NCBI RefSeq assembly: GCF_048213115.1
Contig: NZ_CP172404.1
Coordinates: forward strand, 3,658,001 to 3,722,000
DNA from: Niveibacterium terrae
Lineage (GTDB): Bacteria; Pseudomonadota; Gammaproteobacteria; Burkholderiales; Rhodocyclaceae
Length of the DNA: 64,000 nucleotides
Direction: 5' to 3'
The notes under the pieces: model-generated
Seen by the model: the letters and a program-made list of their open reading frames with translations, nothing else
Told to the model about the DNA's origin: nothing
The model's database searches: none
Shown here: in pieces, positions 48,801-62,300 of the stretch
Numbering within the stretch: the stretch's first letter is position 1
Layout: each line of letters starts with the position of its first letter
Position numbers and translations under genes: made by a program

Positions 48801-51800
48801 TCCCAGGCGACCAGGGTGGCTTCGTCGAGCTTGAAGCGGAATTCAGAGGCCTCTCCCGGCACATCGAGATGCGCGGAGCACGCCTGTCCAAGTTCGAGAG
48901 AATTCTGCGCGACGGCCGAGCGGTTCAACGTGAAGGCGTAGTTCGTCGTCACGGTTGATGCGGGCGTGCCTTCCACACAGAGCCAGTAGCTGCCGGTCCG
49001 CCCGGCGACGAAGGGTCCGGTGTTGTTGAAAACGAGCTGGTTCTGGACGATCTGACCTTGCGGGTCGAAGAGGCTCCATGTCGCATAACCGGATGACACT
49101 CCCGGAGCGAAATAGAGTCGGTCTCCCGCGTTCAGGTCGACCCGGTAGAGCTGAGTCTGACTGCCCGCTTCCAGCGTGCCGGTCACCGGGGTGTTCAGCG
49201 CCAGGGGCTGGGCGGCTTCTTCGCCGAACAGCCTGAAACGGTAGGCGCCAGTGCTGTCGTTGGTGCCATCGACGGTCAGGTGGTAGGTGCCGACCGGCAG
49301 CAGCAACTCCTTGTCGCCTGCCGCAGTCAGATCGCGCGACGAGAAGCTGCTGGCCGGGGTCGGGCCGGCCAGCGACCACTGAATGTTCGCGCCCTGGGTG
49401 CCGTCGAAGAAGAAATGCGTCGAGGCATCGGAGACGACGAACTCGAATCGGTCCTGCTCGCCCGGCTGCTCGATCGTGCCCTCAATCGAATGCACGCCCG
49501 GCACCAAATCGGCCGACATCAACACCTTCGGCTCGAGAGCCTCGAGGCTCCAATCACTTTGACTCTTCGAGTCCGGTACTCCGCCCCCATCCCCCCCCGC
49601 CAACCGACTGCAAGGCCTTGCCAAGTTCTCGCAGGAAACACCTTGAACCTTCGTGGAACGCCGATTGCTATCTCGCTTTTTCATCACTGATCCGGGGAAG
49701 TTTTGGGGATTCAGGATCAGGACTCAACAGAAAAGGCGAAACCTGACCCAGGTTAGTCAGTCACACATGTTACCTGCTTTTGCAGCTTGTTAATGACAAA
49801 AACATGTCGCACCTCAAGAATCAACGACAAATTGCCAAATTCATCACGGTTGTGAAATTTGTCTGATCTGAAAATCGAGTGCAACGGAAGCGCTGAGGAG
49901 AGGGCTGAAACCGCATCCGCACCTTGCCGCCTGTCGGGCTGCGCCCGCGGAGCGCCAGTTCTATCCTGAATCCATGACAGAGGAGGAACATCGGTGCAGA
50001 TCGAACTTTCGGACGTGGTGCTGGCGCTGTCGGATGCGATTGATCTGGTCGGCATCGACGACGACAAGCACGGCAAGCGGGTCGGCGTGATGGCGGCCGA
50101 CTGCGCGCACGAACTGGGTTGGTCCGAGCGCGAGCAGGTGCTGATGCTCAACGCGGGCTTGCTGCACGACTGCGGGGTCTCTTCGACGCGGGTCCATCAC
50201 CACCTCGTCAGCGAGTTCGACTGGCAGGGTTCGCAGGAGCACTGCCTGCGCGGCGAGGCTCTGCTCAAAAACGTCGCTCCGCTCGCCCATCTGGCGGAGA
50301 TCGTCCGCTACCACCACACGCATTGGTGCGATCTCCCCACCGGGCTGGATCGTGCGACGGCGCTCGCCGCAAATCTGATCTTCCTCGTCGACCGGGTCGA
50401 TGCGCTGACCGCGGCCTTCTATGGCGCGCCCGACTATCTGCTAAAGAAAGAGAGCAGCCGACTGAGCATCGCCGAGCATTCCGGACAGCGCTTCGCGCCC
50501 GAGCTGATCGAAGCTTTCCTGTCCGCGTCCAAGCGCGAATCGTTCTGGCTGAACCTCGAACCCCGCTATCTCGCCCACATGCTGCCGCAGAGGCTGGGGC
50601 GGGAGGCGGGAGCGGAGCTGGGTCTTGCCGCAGTGCGCAGCCTCGCGATGATGTTCTCGGCGATCGTCGACGCGAAAAGTCCCTTCACCGCCGAACACTC
50701 CGAAGGGGTCGCCCGCCTCGCGTTCGATCTGGCCCGCGTCGCCGGACTCGACGCCGAAACCTGCGCCCGGATCGAGATCGCCGGCCTGCTCCACGACATC
50801 GGCAAGCTCAGGGTTGCCGATGAGATCCTCGAAAAGCCCGGCCCGCTCGATGCCGGACAGCGGGCCGCGATCATGCGCCACAGCTACGAGACCTATCAGA
50901 TCCTCGGCGGGATTCGCGGTCTGGAGGAGATCGCGCTGTGGGCCGCGAGTCACCACGAAAAGCTCGACGGATCGGGCTACCCCTTCCACCTCGGCTCGGA
51001 CGAGCTGCCGCTCGCGAGCCGGATCATCGCGGTCGCCGACGTCTGTCAGGCTCTGGTTCAGGACCGGCCTTACCGCAAGCCGCTGGGCGCGGAAAACGTG
51101 CTCGACTACCTGCACGAGCAGCGCAAGGAGGGGCATCTGGACGGCGACGTGATCGCGCTGCTCGAACGCGATAGCGCGCGCAGCTTCGCGCTGGCGCGCT
51201 GCGCGCAAGCCGCGTGAAGCGCGGGTTGTGCGCAGAACCGCCGAGAAAGGCCACGGACAAGGCGAATCTCACGCAGAGCCGCTGAGATCGCAGAGATAAG
51301 AAACCCTTTAGAGCAGGAGCCAAGGTCACCCCCTGCACTCAGGAGTGCGGCCGCCCTGGCCGGCGGATGGTCAGATACACAGGGAGCGCTTTTGACCTTG
51401 ACCTTCCCCTGCGGCTCTGCGGCTCTACGGCTCTGCGTGAGGAATGCTCCTGACTTTCTCTGTGCCTCTGTGTGAGCCTCGCCCAACTTTGATTCGGGCG
51501 GGTAAACGAGAACACCCCCTGCGCCTGTTGAGGCGAGGGGGTGTTGGAATGGGTAGCCTGACGCTGACCTACTTTCTCACGCAAGAAGCGCAATATCATC
51601 GGCGCGGCTTCGTTTCACTGTCCTGTTCGGGATGGGAAGGAGTGGGACCAAAGCGCTATGGGCGTCAGGCTGAAACTGGAAAGGCATGAATTAGGTTGCG
51701 ATTGTCGCACATTAAAGCTTGTGTCGCACCTTGAATACTCAAGGTTATAGGATCAAGCCGCACGGGCAATTAGTACTGGTTAGCTTAACGCATTACTGCG

Positions 51801-52085
51801 CTTCCACACCCAGCCTATCAACGTGGTGGTCTTCCACGACCCTTTAGCGGGATCAAGTCCCGAGGGAAGTCTCATCTTGAGGCGAGTTTCCCGCTTAGAT
51901 GCTTTCAGCGGTTATCTCTTCCGGATTTAGCTACCCGGCAATGCCACTGGCGTGACAACCGGTACACCAGAGATCCGTCCACTCCGGTCCTCTCGTACTA
52001 GGAGCAGGCCCCCTCAAACTTCCAGCGCCCACGGCAGATAGGGACCAAACTGTCTCACGACGTTTTAAACCCAGCTCACGTACCA

Positions 52086-52118
<33 letters not shown>

Positions 52119-52123
52119 GGCTA

Positions 52124-52173
<50 letters not shown>

Positions 52174-52192
52174 ATGTGAACTCTTGGGCGGA

Positions 52193-52266
<74 letters not shown>

Positions 52267-52370
52267 TGACCTGCTTTCGCACCTGCTCGACTTGTGGGTC
52301 TCGCAGTCAAGCCTCCTTTTGCCATTGCACTATCAGTACGATTTCCGACCGTACCTAGGAGACCTTCGTA

Positions 52371-52415
<45 letters not shown>

Positions 52416-52570
52416 TACCATGCACGGTCCCCGATCTGGATTCACAGACCAAGGTTAGAACCTCAACGACACCAGGGTGGTATTTCAAGGACGGCTCCTC
52501 CAGAACTAGCGTCCTGGTCTCAAAGCCTCCCACCTATCCTACACAGGTCCCGTCAAAGTCCAATGCAAAG

Positions 52571-52602
<32 letters not shown>

Positions 52603-52675
52603 AGCCGCGGGGAGATTGCATCTTCACAAACATTTCAACTTCGCTGAGTCTCAGGAGGAGACAGTGTGGCCATCG

Positions 52676-52769
<94 letters not shown>

Positions 52770-52793
52770 CAAGAGCTTGCACCCCATCACTTA

Positions 52794-52828
<35 letters not shown>

Positions 52829-53016
52829 GTCCACTTTCGTGTTTGCAGAGTGCTGTGTTTTTATTAAACAGTCGCAGCCACCGATTCTCTGCGGCCTCTT
52901 CGCCCTTCGGATGTTCTCCTACAAGCTAATGAGGCATACCTTCTCCCGAAGTTACGGTATAAATTTGCCGAGTTCCTTCTCCTGAGTTCTCTCAAGCGCC
53001 TTGGTATTTTCAACCT

Positions 53017-53047
<31 letters not shown>

Positions 53048-53531
53048 TCTTTAACTGAAGCTTAGAGGCTTTTCCTGGGAGCTTGGTATTAGCCACTTCG
53101 CGAACAAGTTCGCTCGTTATCACCCCTCAGCTAAGCCGCGCGGATTTGCCTACGCAGCACGCCTACAGGCTTGAACCGGGACATCCAACACCCGGCTGAC
53201 CTAACCTTCTCCGTCCCCCCATCGCATTAAAGAGCGGTACAGGAATATTGACCTGTTTCCCATCGACTACGCATTTCTGCCTCGCCTTAGGGGCCGACTC
53301 ACCCTACGCCGATGAACGTTGCGTAGGAAACCTTGGGCTTTCGGCGAACGGGCTTTTCACCCGTTTTATCGCTACTCATGTCAGCATTCGCACTTCTGAT
53401 ATCTCCAGCAGACCTCTCGATCCACCTTCGCAGACTTACAGAACGCTCCCCTACCATGTGTCATAGACACATCCGCAGCTTCGGCTCGTGGCTTGAGCCC
53501 CGTTACATCTTCCGCGCAGGACGACTCGACT

Positions 53532-53583
<52 letters not shown>

Positions 53584-54161
53584 AGCTGTCTATGCCTTCC
53601 CACTTCGTTTTCCACTTAGCCACGCATTTGGGGCCTTAGCTGGCGGTCTGGGTTGTTTCCCTCTTGACCCAGGACGTTAGCACCCCAGGTCTGTCTCCCA
53701 TGCTCGCACTTCTCGGTATTCGGAGTTTGCTATCGCGAGGTAGGTCGCAATGACCCCCTCAACGATTACAGTGCTCTACCCCCGAGAGTGATACATGAGG
53801 CGCTACCTAAATAGCTTTCGGGGAGAACCAGCTATCTCCGGATTTGTTTAGCCTTTCACCCCTATCCACAGCTCATCCCCTAATTTTTCAACATTAGTGG
53901 GTTCGGACCTCCAGCTGGTGTTACCCAACCTTCATCCTGGCCATGGATAGATCATCCGGTTTCGGGTCTACGCCCTGCAACTATGTCGCCCTATTCAGAC
54001 TCGCTTTCGCTACGCCTCCCCTATTCGGTTAAGCTTGCTACAGAACGTAAGTCGCTGACCCATTATACAAAAGGTACGCAGTCACCCCACAAGGAGGCTC
54101 CCACTGTTTGTATGCATGCGGTTTCAGGATCTATTTCACTCCCCTCCCGGGGTTCTTTTCG

Positions 54162-54194
<33 letters not shown>

Positions 54195-55137
54195 GATTAC
54201 GAGTATTTAGCCTTGGAGGATGGTCCCCCCATATTCAGACAAGGTTTCTCGTGCCCCGCCCTACTTGTCGTGCGCTTAGTACCATCGATGTGTTTTCGCG
54301 TACGGGGCTATCACCCTTTATTGCCGGACTTTCCAGACCGTTCCACTAACACTTCGATTATCACGCACAGGCTCATCCCAATTCGCTCGCCACTACTATG
54401 GGAATCTCGGTTGATTTCTTTTCCTGCAGCTACTTAGATGTTTCAGTTCGCTGCGTTCGCCTCCGCGCACCTATGTATTCAGTGCGGGATACTCCTTGCG
54501 GAGTGGGTTTCCCCATTCGGACATCTCCGGATCAAAGCTTGTTTGCCAGCTCCCCGGAGCTTTTCGCAGGCTACAACGTCCTTCATCGCCTGTAATCGCC
54601 AAGGCATCCACCACATGCACTTAGTCGCTTGATCCTATAACCTTGAACCCTTGGTTTCCCAAGGAAAGTCACAGGTGCAACTCAGCATTTAATGTCTGAC
54701 GTCTTCATCGCTGGTTCAATAGGATGAATTCGTCGATGCAATCACAACCTCATTCAAAACAACACACAGCGTTGTTTTGATTTCATGCCTTCCAGATTTT
54801 TAAAGAACAGGACTCCAGAGGAGTCATGGATGAGGAGTGCTCACTCTTCATTCACGACGCTTCTAGTTCTGTTTCGCGAGAAACACATTCTTGGTGGAGC
54901 TGGACGGGATCGAACCGACGACATCCTGCTTGCAAAGCAGGCGCTCTCCCAACTGAGCTACAGCCCCTTTCCGTGTCACTGCCACACCAGTTTTCACTGG
55001 TGGGTCTGGTTGGATTCGAACCAACGACCCCCGCCTTATCAAGACGATGCTCTAACCGGCTGAGCTACAGACCCATGTAGCTTCTCGCTTTTAATGAACA
55101 ACCGATAAGTTGTGGGAGCTCAAGCTCTGCTTTGCTC

Positions 55138-55192
<55 letters not shown>

Positions 55193-55261
55193 ACCCCAGT
55201 CATGAATCCCACCGTGGTAGGCGCCCCCCTTGCGGTTAGGCTACCTGCTTCTGGTGAAACC

Positions 55262-55353
<92 letters not shown>

Positions 55354-55479
55354 CGCAGTCGAGTTGCAGACTACGATCCGGACTACGATCGGCTTTCTGA
55401 GATTGGCTCCACCTCGCGGCTTGGCAACCCTCTGTACCGACCATTGTATGACGTGTGAAGCCCTACCCATAAGGGCCAT

Positions 55480-55515
<36 letters not shown>

Positions 55516-55559
55516 TCACCGGCAGTCTCATTAGAGTGCTCTTGCGTAGCAACTAATGA

Positions 55560-55635
<76 letters not shown>

Positions 55636-55732
55636 TCAGGCTCCCTTTCGGGCACCAATCCATCTCTGGAAAGTTCCTGACATGTCAAGGGTAGGTAAGG
55701 TTTTTCGCGTTGCATCGAATTAATCCACATCA

Positions 55733-55772
<40 letters not shown>

Positions 55773-55868
55773 TAACCTTGCGGCCGTACTCCCCAGGCGG
55801 TCGACTTCACGCGTTAGCTACGTTACTCAAAGGTTTTACCCTCCGAACAACTAGTCGACATCGTTTAG

Positions 55869-55916
<48 letters not shown>

Positions 55917-56138
55917 TGCATGAGCGTCAGTACAGGCCCAGGGGGCTGCCTTCGCCATCGGTGTTCCTCCTGATATCTACGCATTTCACTGCTACACCAG
56001 GAATTCCACCCCCCTCTGCCGTACTCAAGTCTTGCAGTCACAACCGCAGTTCCCAGGTTGAGCCCGGGGATTTCACAGCTGTCTTACAAAACCGCCTGCG
56101 CACGCTTTACGCCCAGTAATTCCGATTAACGCTCGCAC

Positions 56139-56182
<44 letters not shown>

Positions 56183-56314
56183 CTTCTTACAGTACCGTCA
56201 TCCAGACGGATTATTTACCCGTCCGATTTCTTTCTGTCCGAAAGAGCTTTACAACCCGAAGGCCTTCTTCACTCACGCGGCATGGCTGGATCAGGGTTGC
56301 CCCCATTGTCCAAA

Positions 56315-56394
<80 letters not shown>

Positions 56395-59300
56395 AGATCG
56401 TCGCCTTGGTGAGCTTTTACCTCACCAACTAGCTAATCTGACATCGGCCGCTCCAATCGCGCGAGGCCTTTCGGTCCCCCGCTTTCTCCCTCAGGACGTA
56501 TGCGGTATTAGCGTAACTTTCGCTACGTTATCCCCCACGACTGGGCACGTTCCGATGCATTACTCACCCGTTCGCCACTAACTCAAGGAGCAAGCTCCTT
56601 GAATCCGTTCGACTTGCATGTGTAAGGCATGCCGCCAGCGTTCAATCTGAGCCAGGATCAAACTCTTAAGTTCAATCCAAATAGCCAAACTCATCATTGC
56701 TGACTTGGTTGGCACTCAATATTTTTGCTACATTGCAGACAAGCTGCAATTCGCATCACCTGAGCACCCACACTTATCGATTGTTCAAATTTTTAAAGAT
56801 CGTTGCCTTTCGGCGCTGCTGCAGCGAAACGTTGTTTGCGTTGCAGCGAGAGGTGAGATTCTGTCAGAACCGAACCACTCTGTCAAACGTTTTGTTTTTT
56901 ATTTCGTTTTCAATTTCGCGAACCCGAAGGTTCCAACAAAACCGAAAACCAACAAAACGTTCAACCCCTTCCGCTGATTTGTTTCCGCGTCAGCAGCAGG
57001 GAGACGGAATTTACGCGTTCCCCCCACCCCTGTCAAGCAGGCAAATCCTATTTCCCCTCGCCGATCCCGCGCGCGGCTTTGCGCTGCGGCCTGATGCGCC
57101 GCTCTCGACGCGCCCGCTCTCGCCCATTCCTGCCAAGCGGCGAGGCGACTGGAGCCAATCCGGCTCTGTATACAACCCGTATTGCGGACGAGCATTCGCA
57201 CTGCTCCGGCAATGCTTGCCCGCTCCCCGCCGCGCTAATACATTAGGCGGATCTTCATTTGGTGTTCAGCGCGATGACCGCGACAAAAAACCGCAGGATT
57301 GCCCATGTCGTTTCGATTGCCGGAGTCGACCCGAGCGGAGGCGCCGGCCTGCTCGCCGACATCAAGACTTTTTCAGCGCTCGGCGCCTATGGCTGTGGAA
57401 TCGTCGCCGCGCTGACGGCGCAGAACACTGCCGCGGTGACCGGAGTTCATACCCCCCCGGTCGACTTTCTGCGCCTGCAGATCGACACGCTTTTCGCTGA
57501 CGTCAAGCTCGACGCGGTCAAGCTGGGAATGCTGGGCAGCGCCGACATCGTCCGAACCGTCGCCGAACGGCTCGCGCACTATAAGGCCCCCAATGTCGTG
57601 CTCGATCCGGTCATGATCGCGAAGAGCGGCGATGCACTGCTCTCGCGCAACGCCGTCGCAATGCTGATCGAGGCGCTGCTGCCGCAGAGCTTCATCATCA
57701 CGCCCAATCTTCCCGAGGCCGGCGTGCTGCTGGAATCGCGCGCGCCGGAATCGGTCAAGGAGATGACCCGCGCCGCCGAGCGCCTGCGCGAGATGTTGCC
57801 GCATTCGAGCGAGCGCTGGGTCTTGCTGAAGGGCGGCCACCTGCCGTCCAGCGAGGTCGTCGACCTGCTCTTCGACGGCGACCGGATGATCGAGCTGCCG
57901 GCCAAGCGGATCGAGACGAAGAACACGCACGGCACGGGCTGCGCGCTGTCTTCGGCGATCGCGGCGCTTCTGCCCCAGGCCGCCGGGCAGCTTCACCCGG
58001 TCGAGACCGCGGTGCGCACCGCGCGCACCTGGCTGCTCAACGCGATCGCGGCGGCCGACGAGCTCGCGGTCGGTCATGGTCACGGCCCGATCCATCACTT
58101 CCACGGGCTTTCCCGCGGATAAAATGCGAGAAACCCTCAGCCGGTCAGGCCGCGCGTGCTTCTCGCGCCAGCCTGACCGATCCCGCCCCGCTCAGCGCAT
58201 CGGTTTGCGGGGCAGCAAGAACGCAGTCGCGGCGCCGACCAGCGCCAGCGTGACGACGTAGTGCGAAGGCGCGAGCGAGTCGCTCTTGAGCCACAGCGTG
58301 ACGATCATCGGAGTGAGACCACCGAAGATCGCGTAGCTGAGGTTGTACGAGAAGGACAGACCCGAGAAGCGCACCGCCGGCGGGAAGAGCTGGACCATCG
58401 CATAGGGCACGACGCCGATCACGCCGACCGCGAAACCCGCGAGGCCGTAGAGGGGCATCAGCAGCGTCGGATCGCGGCGCACGCCCGTATAGAAGAGCCA
58501 GGAGCACAGGGCCAGGCACAGCGCGCCGATCAGCATCGCGCGGGCCGCGCCCAGGCGATCGACGATCGCCCCCCAGATCACGCAGCCGATGGTCAAGGTC
58601 AGCGTCGCAACGCTGTTCGCGCGCAACGCGGTCGGCGCATCGAAGCCGTAGAGTTTCTGCAGGAAAGTCGGGGTCAGCAGGATCACCGTGACGATCGCCG
58701 CCGACAGCATCCAGGTCAGCAGCATCGAGATCACCACCGCAGCGCGGTGATCGCGGACGACGGCCTTCAGCGGCACTTCGGCGGCGAGGGCCTTGTTGCG
58801 CTTCATCTCGATGAAGACCGGCGTTTCTTCGAGCCACTGCCTCAGGAACATCGCGCACAGCCCGAACACACCACCGAGCAGGAAGGGCACCCGCCAACCG
58901 GTTTCGAGCAGGGCCTGGGCGTCGAAATGGCTGTTGACCGCGGTCGCGACCAGCGAGCCGAGCAGAATGCCGGAAGTCAGCCCCCCGGTCAGCATGCCTC
59001 CGGCGTAGCCGATGCGGTTCGCCGGCACATGCTCGGCGACGAAGACCCAGGCGCCAGGCACTTCGCCACCTACCGCCGCGCCCTGCAGCAGGCGCAGCAC
59101 CAGCAGCAGCACCGGGGCGAGCAGGCCGGCCGTCGCGTAGGTGGGCAGCACGCCCATCAGCAGCGTCGGAATCGCCATCATCAGGATCGACAGCGTGAAC
59201 ATCTTCTTGCGCCCCAGAAGGTCGCCGAAGTGCGCCATCACGACTCCGCCCAGCGGCCGCGCCAGGTAACCGGCGGCAAAGATGCCGAAGGTCTGCAGCT

Positions 59301-62300
59301 GGCGCACCCAGTCGGGGATCTCGGGCGGGAAGAAGAGCTTGCCGATCGTCGTCGCGAAGAAGACGAAGATGATGAAATCGTAGAACTCGAGCGCACCGCC
59401 GAGGGCGGAGAGCGCGAGGGTCTTGTAATCATTGCCGCCGAGCGCGCGCGCAGGCAGCGGCTCGGCCAGGGTGAAGCTGGGCATCTTTGGGGGGCTCACA
59501 AATGTTGAAAAACAGCCGGAAGCCATTCGGGCGTTTGGCCCGTGGAGATGCCCGGGTGGGGCGGGGGCGCGGAGCGGCAGCGGGGGGTGGGGCTGCGTCA
59601 CGCGGCTTGCTTCTCGGAAGCCGCAAGCCTAACAGATCGCTCCTCGCCCCGGAACGCTCATTGCTCGTAAGGCCAGGTCGCCCGCGTGAATACGCCGCCA
59701 TCGACCCACAGGGTCTGGCCGGTCACGAAGCCGGCCGCTTGAGACGCGAAGAACAGCACGGCGGCCGCGACATCCTCGATCTGCCCGACCCGCCCGAGCG
59801 GCGTGACCTTGGCCCAGGTTTCGGCATAGTCGGGCGCCTCGCGCAGAGTCCGTTCGAGCGCAATCGCGCCGGGCGCCACGCTGTTGACGGTGATCCCGAA
59901 TGGCCCCAGTTCGACCGCGGCGACCTTCGTGAACTGCTCGATCCCGCCCTTCGAAGCCGTGTAGTCGACCAGGTGAGGGAAAGCGAGCTTGCTGGCTCCC
60001 GAACCGATATTGACGATGCGCCCGCCCTGTCCGCGTTCGCGCATCAGGCGGCCTGCCGCCTGGGTGTTCAAAAAACAGCCCTTCAGGTTGGTGCGGATCA
60101 CACGATCCCAGTCGGACTCCTTGAGATCGAGCAGCGGCGCCCAGGTCTGGATGCCGGCGTTGTTGACGAGCAGATCGGGCGCGCCGCGCCAGTCGGCGAC
60201 CGAAGCGTAGAACGCGTCGACCTGGGCCTTGTCGCCGGCATCGCATTCGGCGAACAGCACTTCAGCGCCCAGGCTCTTGAGCTCGGCGGCGAGCGTCGCA
60301 GCCGCTTCGGCGGTGTGAAAATGCGTGAAAGCGAGATCCCAACCGGCTCGGGCCAGCGCGATCGCGATGCCTCGTCCTATGCCGCTTCCGGCTCCGGTCA
60401 CGACGGCAGTGGGGCGGGATGAAGTCATTTCTGTCTCCTGAACGAACAATCGGTGATCAAAAAGCCGGCTCGGTCCGCCTCGTTGCAAAGGCGCGGCGAA
60501 CCAGATCGACGGCCGAAGCCGCGCCGGTCTTGCGCATGATCGCCGCGCGATGAAACTCGACGGTCTTGATGCTGATGCCCAGAGTCTGCGCGATGTCCCG
60601 GTTGCGCTGGCCTTCGACGATCAGAACCAGCACTTCGCGCTCGCGCGGGGACAAGGGCTCCACAGGCCGGGAGCATGAAAGGACATCGAGCATAGGGGAA
60701 GCCTCGCAACGAAAACAGCTTCATTCTGGCCGCCCCTTCGCCTCTGCGCTCCGCCCGCAAAAGCCAACACTGATACTAAAATGACGTTTTTGAAAAGCGG
60801 AGCGTCACTGTGCGCCCACAGTTCGAGCACGTCGGCTCCTCATCCGAAGCCTCCTGGGTCCTCCAGGACAGGGAGATCCAGCAGTGCGCGTTCGAATGGC
60901 ACTACCACCCCGAGTACGAACTGACCCTGACCCAGGACGCCCGCGGGCAGCGCTTCGTCGGAGACTGCGTCGCAGACTTCGGCCCTTGCGATCTGGTGCT
61001 GATCGGCCCCAACCTGCCGCACGCGTGGTCGCTGCACGGCCAGCACGGCCAGACGCTGACGGTCGCCTGGTTCTCGCAGGCCTGGCTGGACCGTCTCGTC
61101 GAAGGCTTCCCTGAACTCCAATGCCTTGCCCGCCTCGGCCAGAGCGCGGCGCAGGGCCTGGCTTTCCCGCCGCCGCTCGCCGAAGCGCTGGCCCCGGCCA
61201 TCGTCGGGCTGCACGATCTGCCGGGCGCGCGGCGGCTTCCCGCGCTGCTCGACATCCTGATCCGGCTCGCCGAGGCAGCGTCCCCCCGCCCCATCGCGTC
61301 CAGCCAGTTCGGCGGAGGGCTGATGGTCGATGCGCGCAATGAACGCCTGGCCCGGGTTCTCGAACTGCTGCACGCAAACATCGCCGCCCCGGTCGAAATC
61401 GAAGCCCTCGCCGAGCGGGCCGCGCTGTCGGTCGGCGCTTTCCAGCGCTTCTTCCGCCGCCAGATGCGCCGAACCGTCACCGCTTACGTCGCCGAGCTCA
61501 GGATCGGCCGCGCCTGCCAGCAGCTGATCGAGACCGACAAACCGATCGGCCTGATCGCCGCCGAGGTCGGCTATGCGAACCTCGCCCATTTCAACCGCCA
61601 GTTCCGCGCGATCCGCGCGACGACTCCGAGCGCCTTCCGGACCCTCTATCGGCAGGGCTGAACTACTCGCGCAGGGCTTCGACGATGCCCAGCCGGGCGG
61701 CGCGGACGGCGGGGAGGAAGCCGCCGACGAAGCCCATCAGCAGCGAGAAGATCAGGGTTTCGAGCGCGATGGCCGGGGTCAGGCGGAAGCTGAACGCGAG
61801 TTCGGCGAAAGTCTGGAAGTTGGTCGTCGAGATCGACACCCACTGCATCAAGGACGCCACCGCGAGCCCCACCCCGCCCCCCAGCAGCGCGAGGAACAGC
61901 GCTTCGGCGAGGAAGGCGAGCAGGACACCGCTGCGGCGAAAGCCCAGCGCGCGCAGCGTGCCGATCTCGGCGGTGCGGGTCGCGACCGCCGAATACATCG
62001 TGATCGTCGCGCCGATCACCGCGCCAATCGAAAAGATGATCGACAGCGTGATGCCGAGGATGTTGATGAACTTCGACAACGCCTCGGACTGGTCGGCATA
62101 GAACTGCCGCTCACGCTTCAGGTCGAGCGTCAGGCGGGGATCGTCCCCGGTCCGGGCGATCGCCTGCTCGAACAATTCGGCGGAGCCCAATTTGAAGATC
62201 ACCGACGAGAAGGCGGTGCGGCGGAAGGCCTGCATCAATTGCTCGGCATCACCCCAGATCTCGGAATCGAAGGCGGTTCGCCCGGCATCGAATTCGCCGA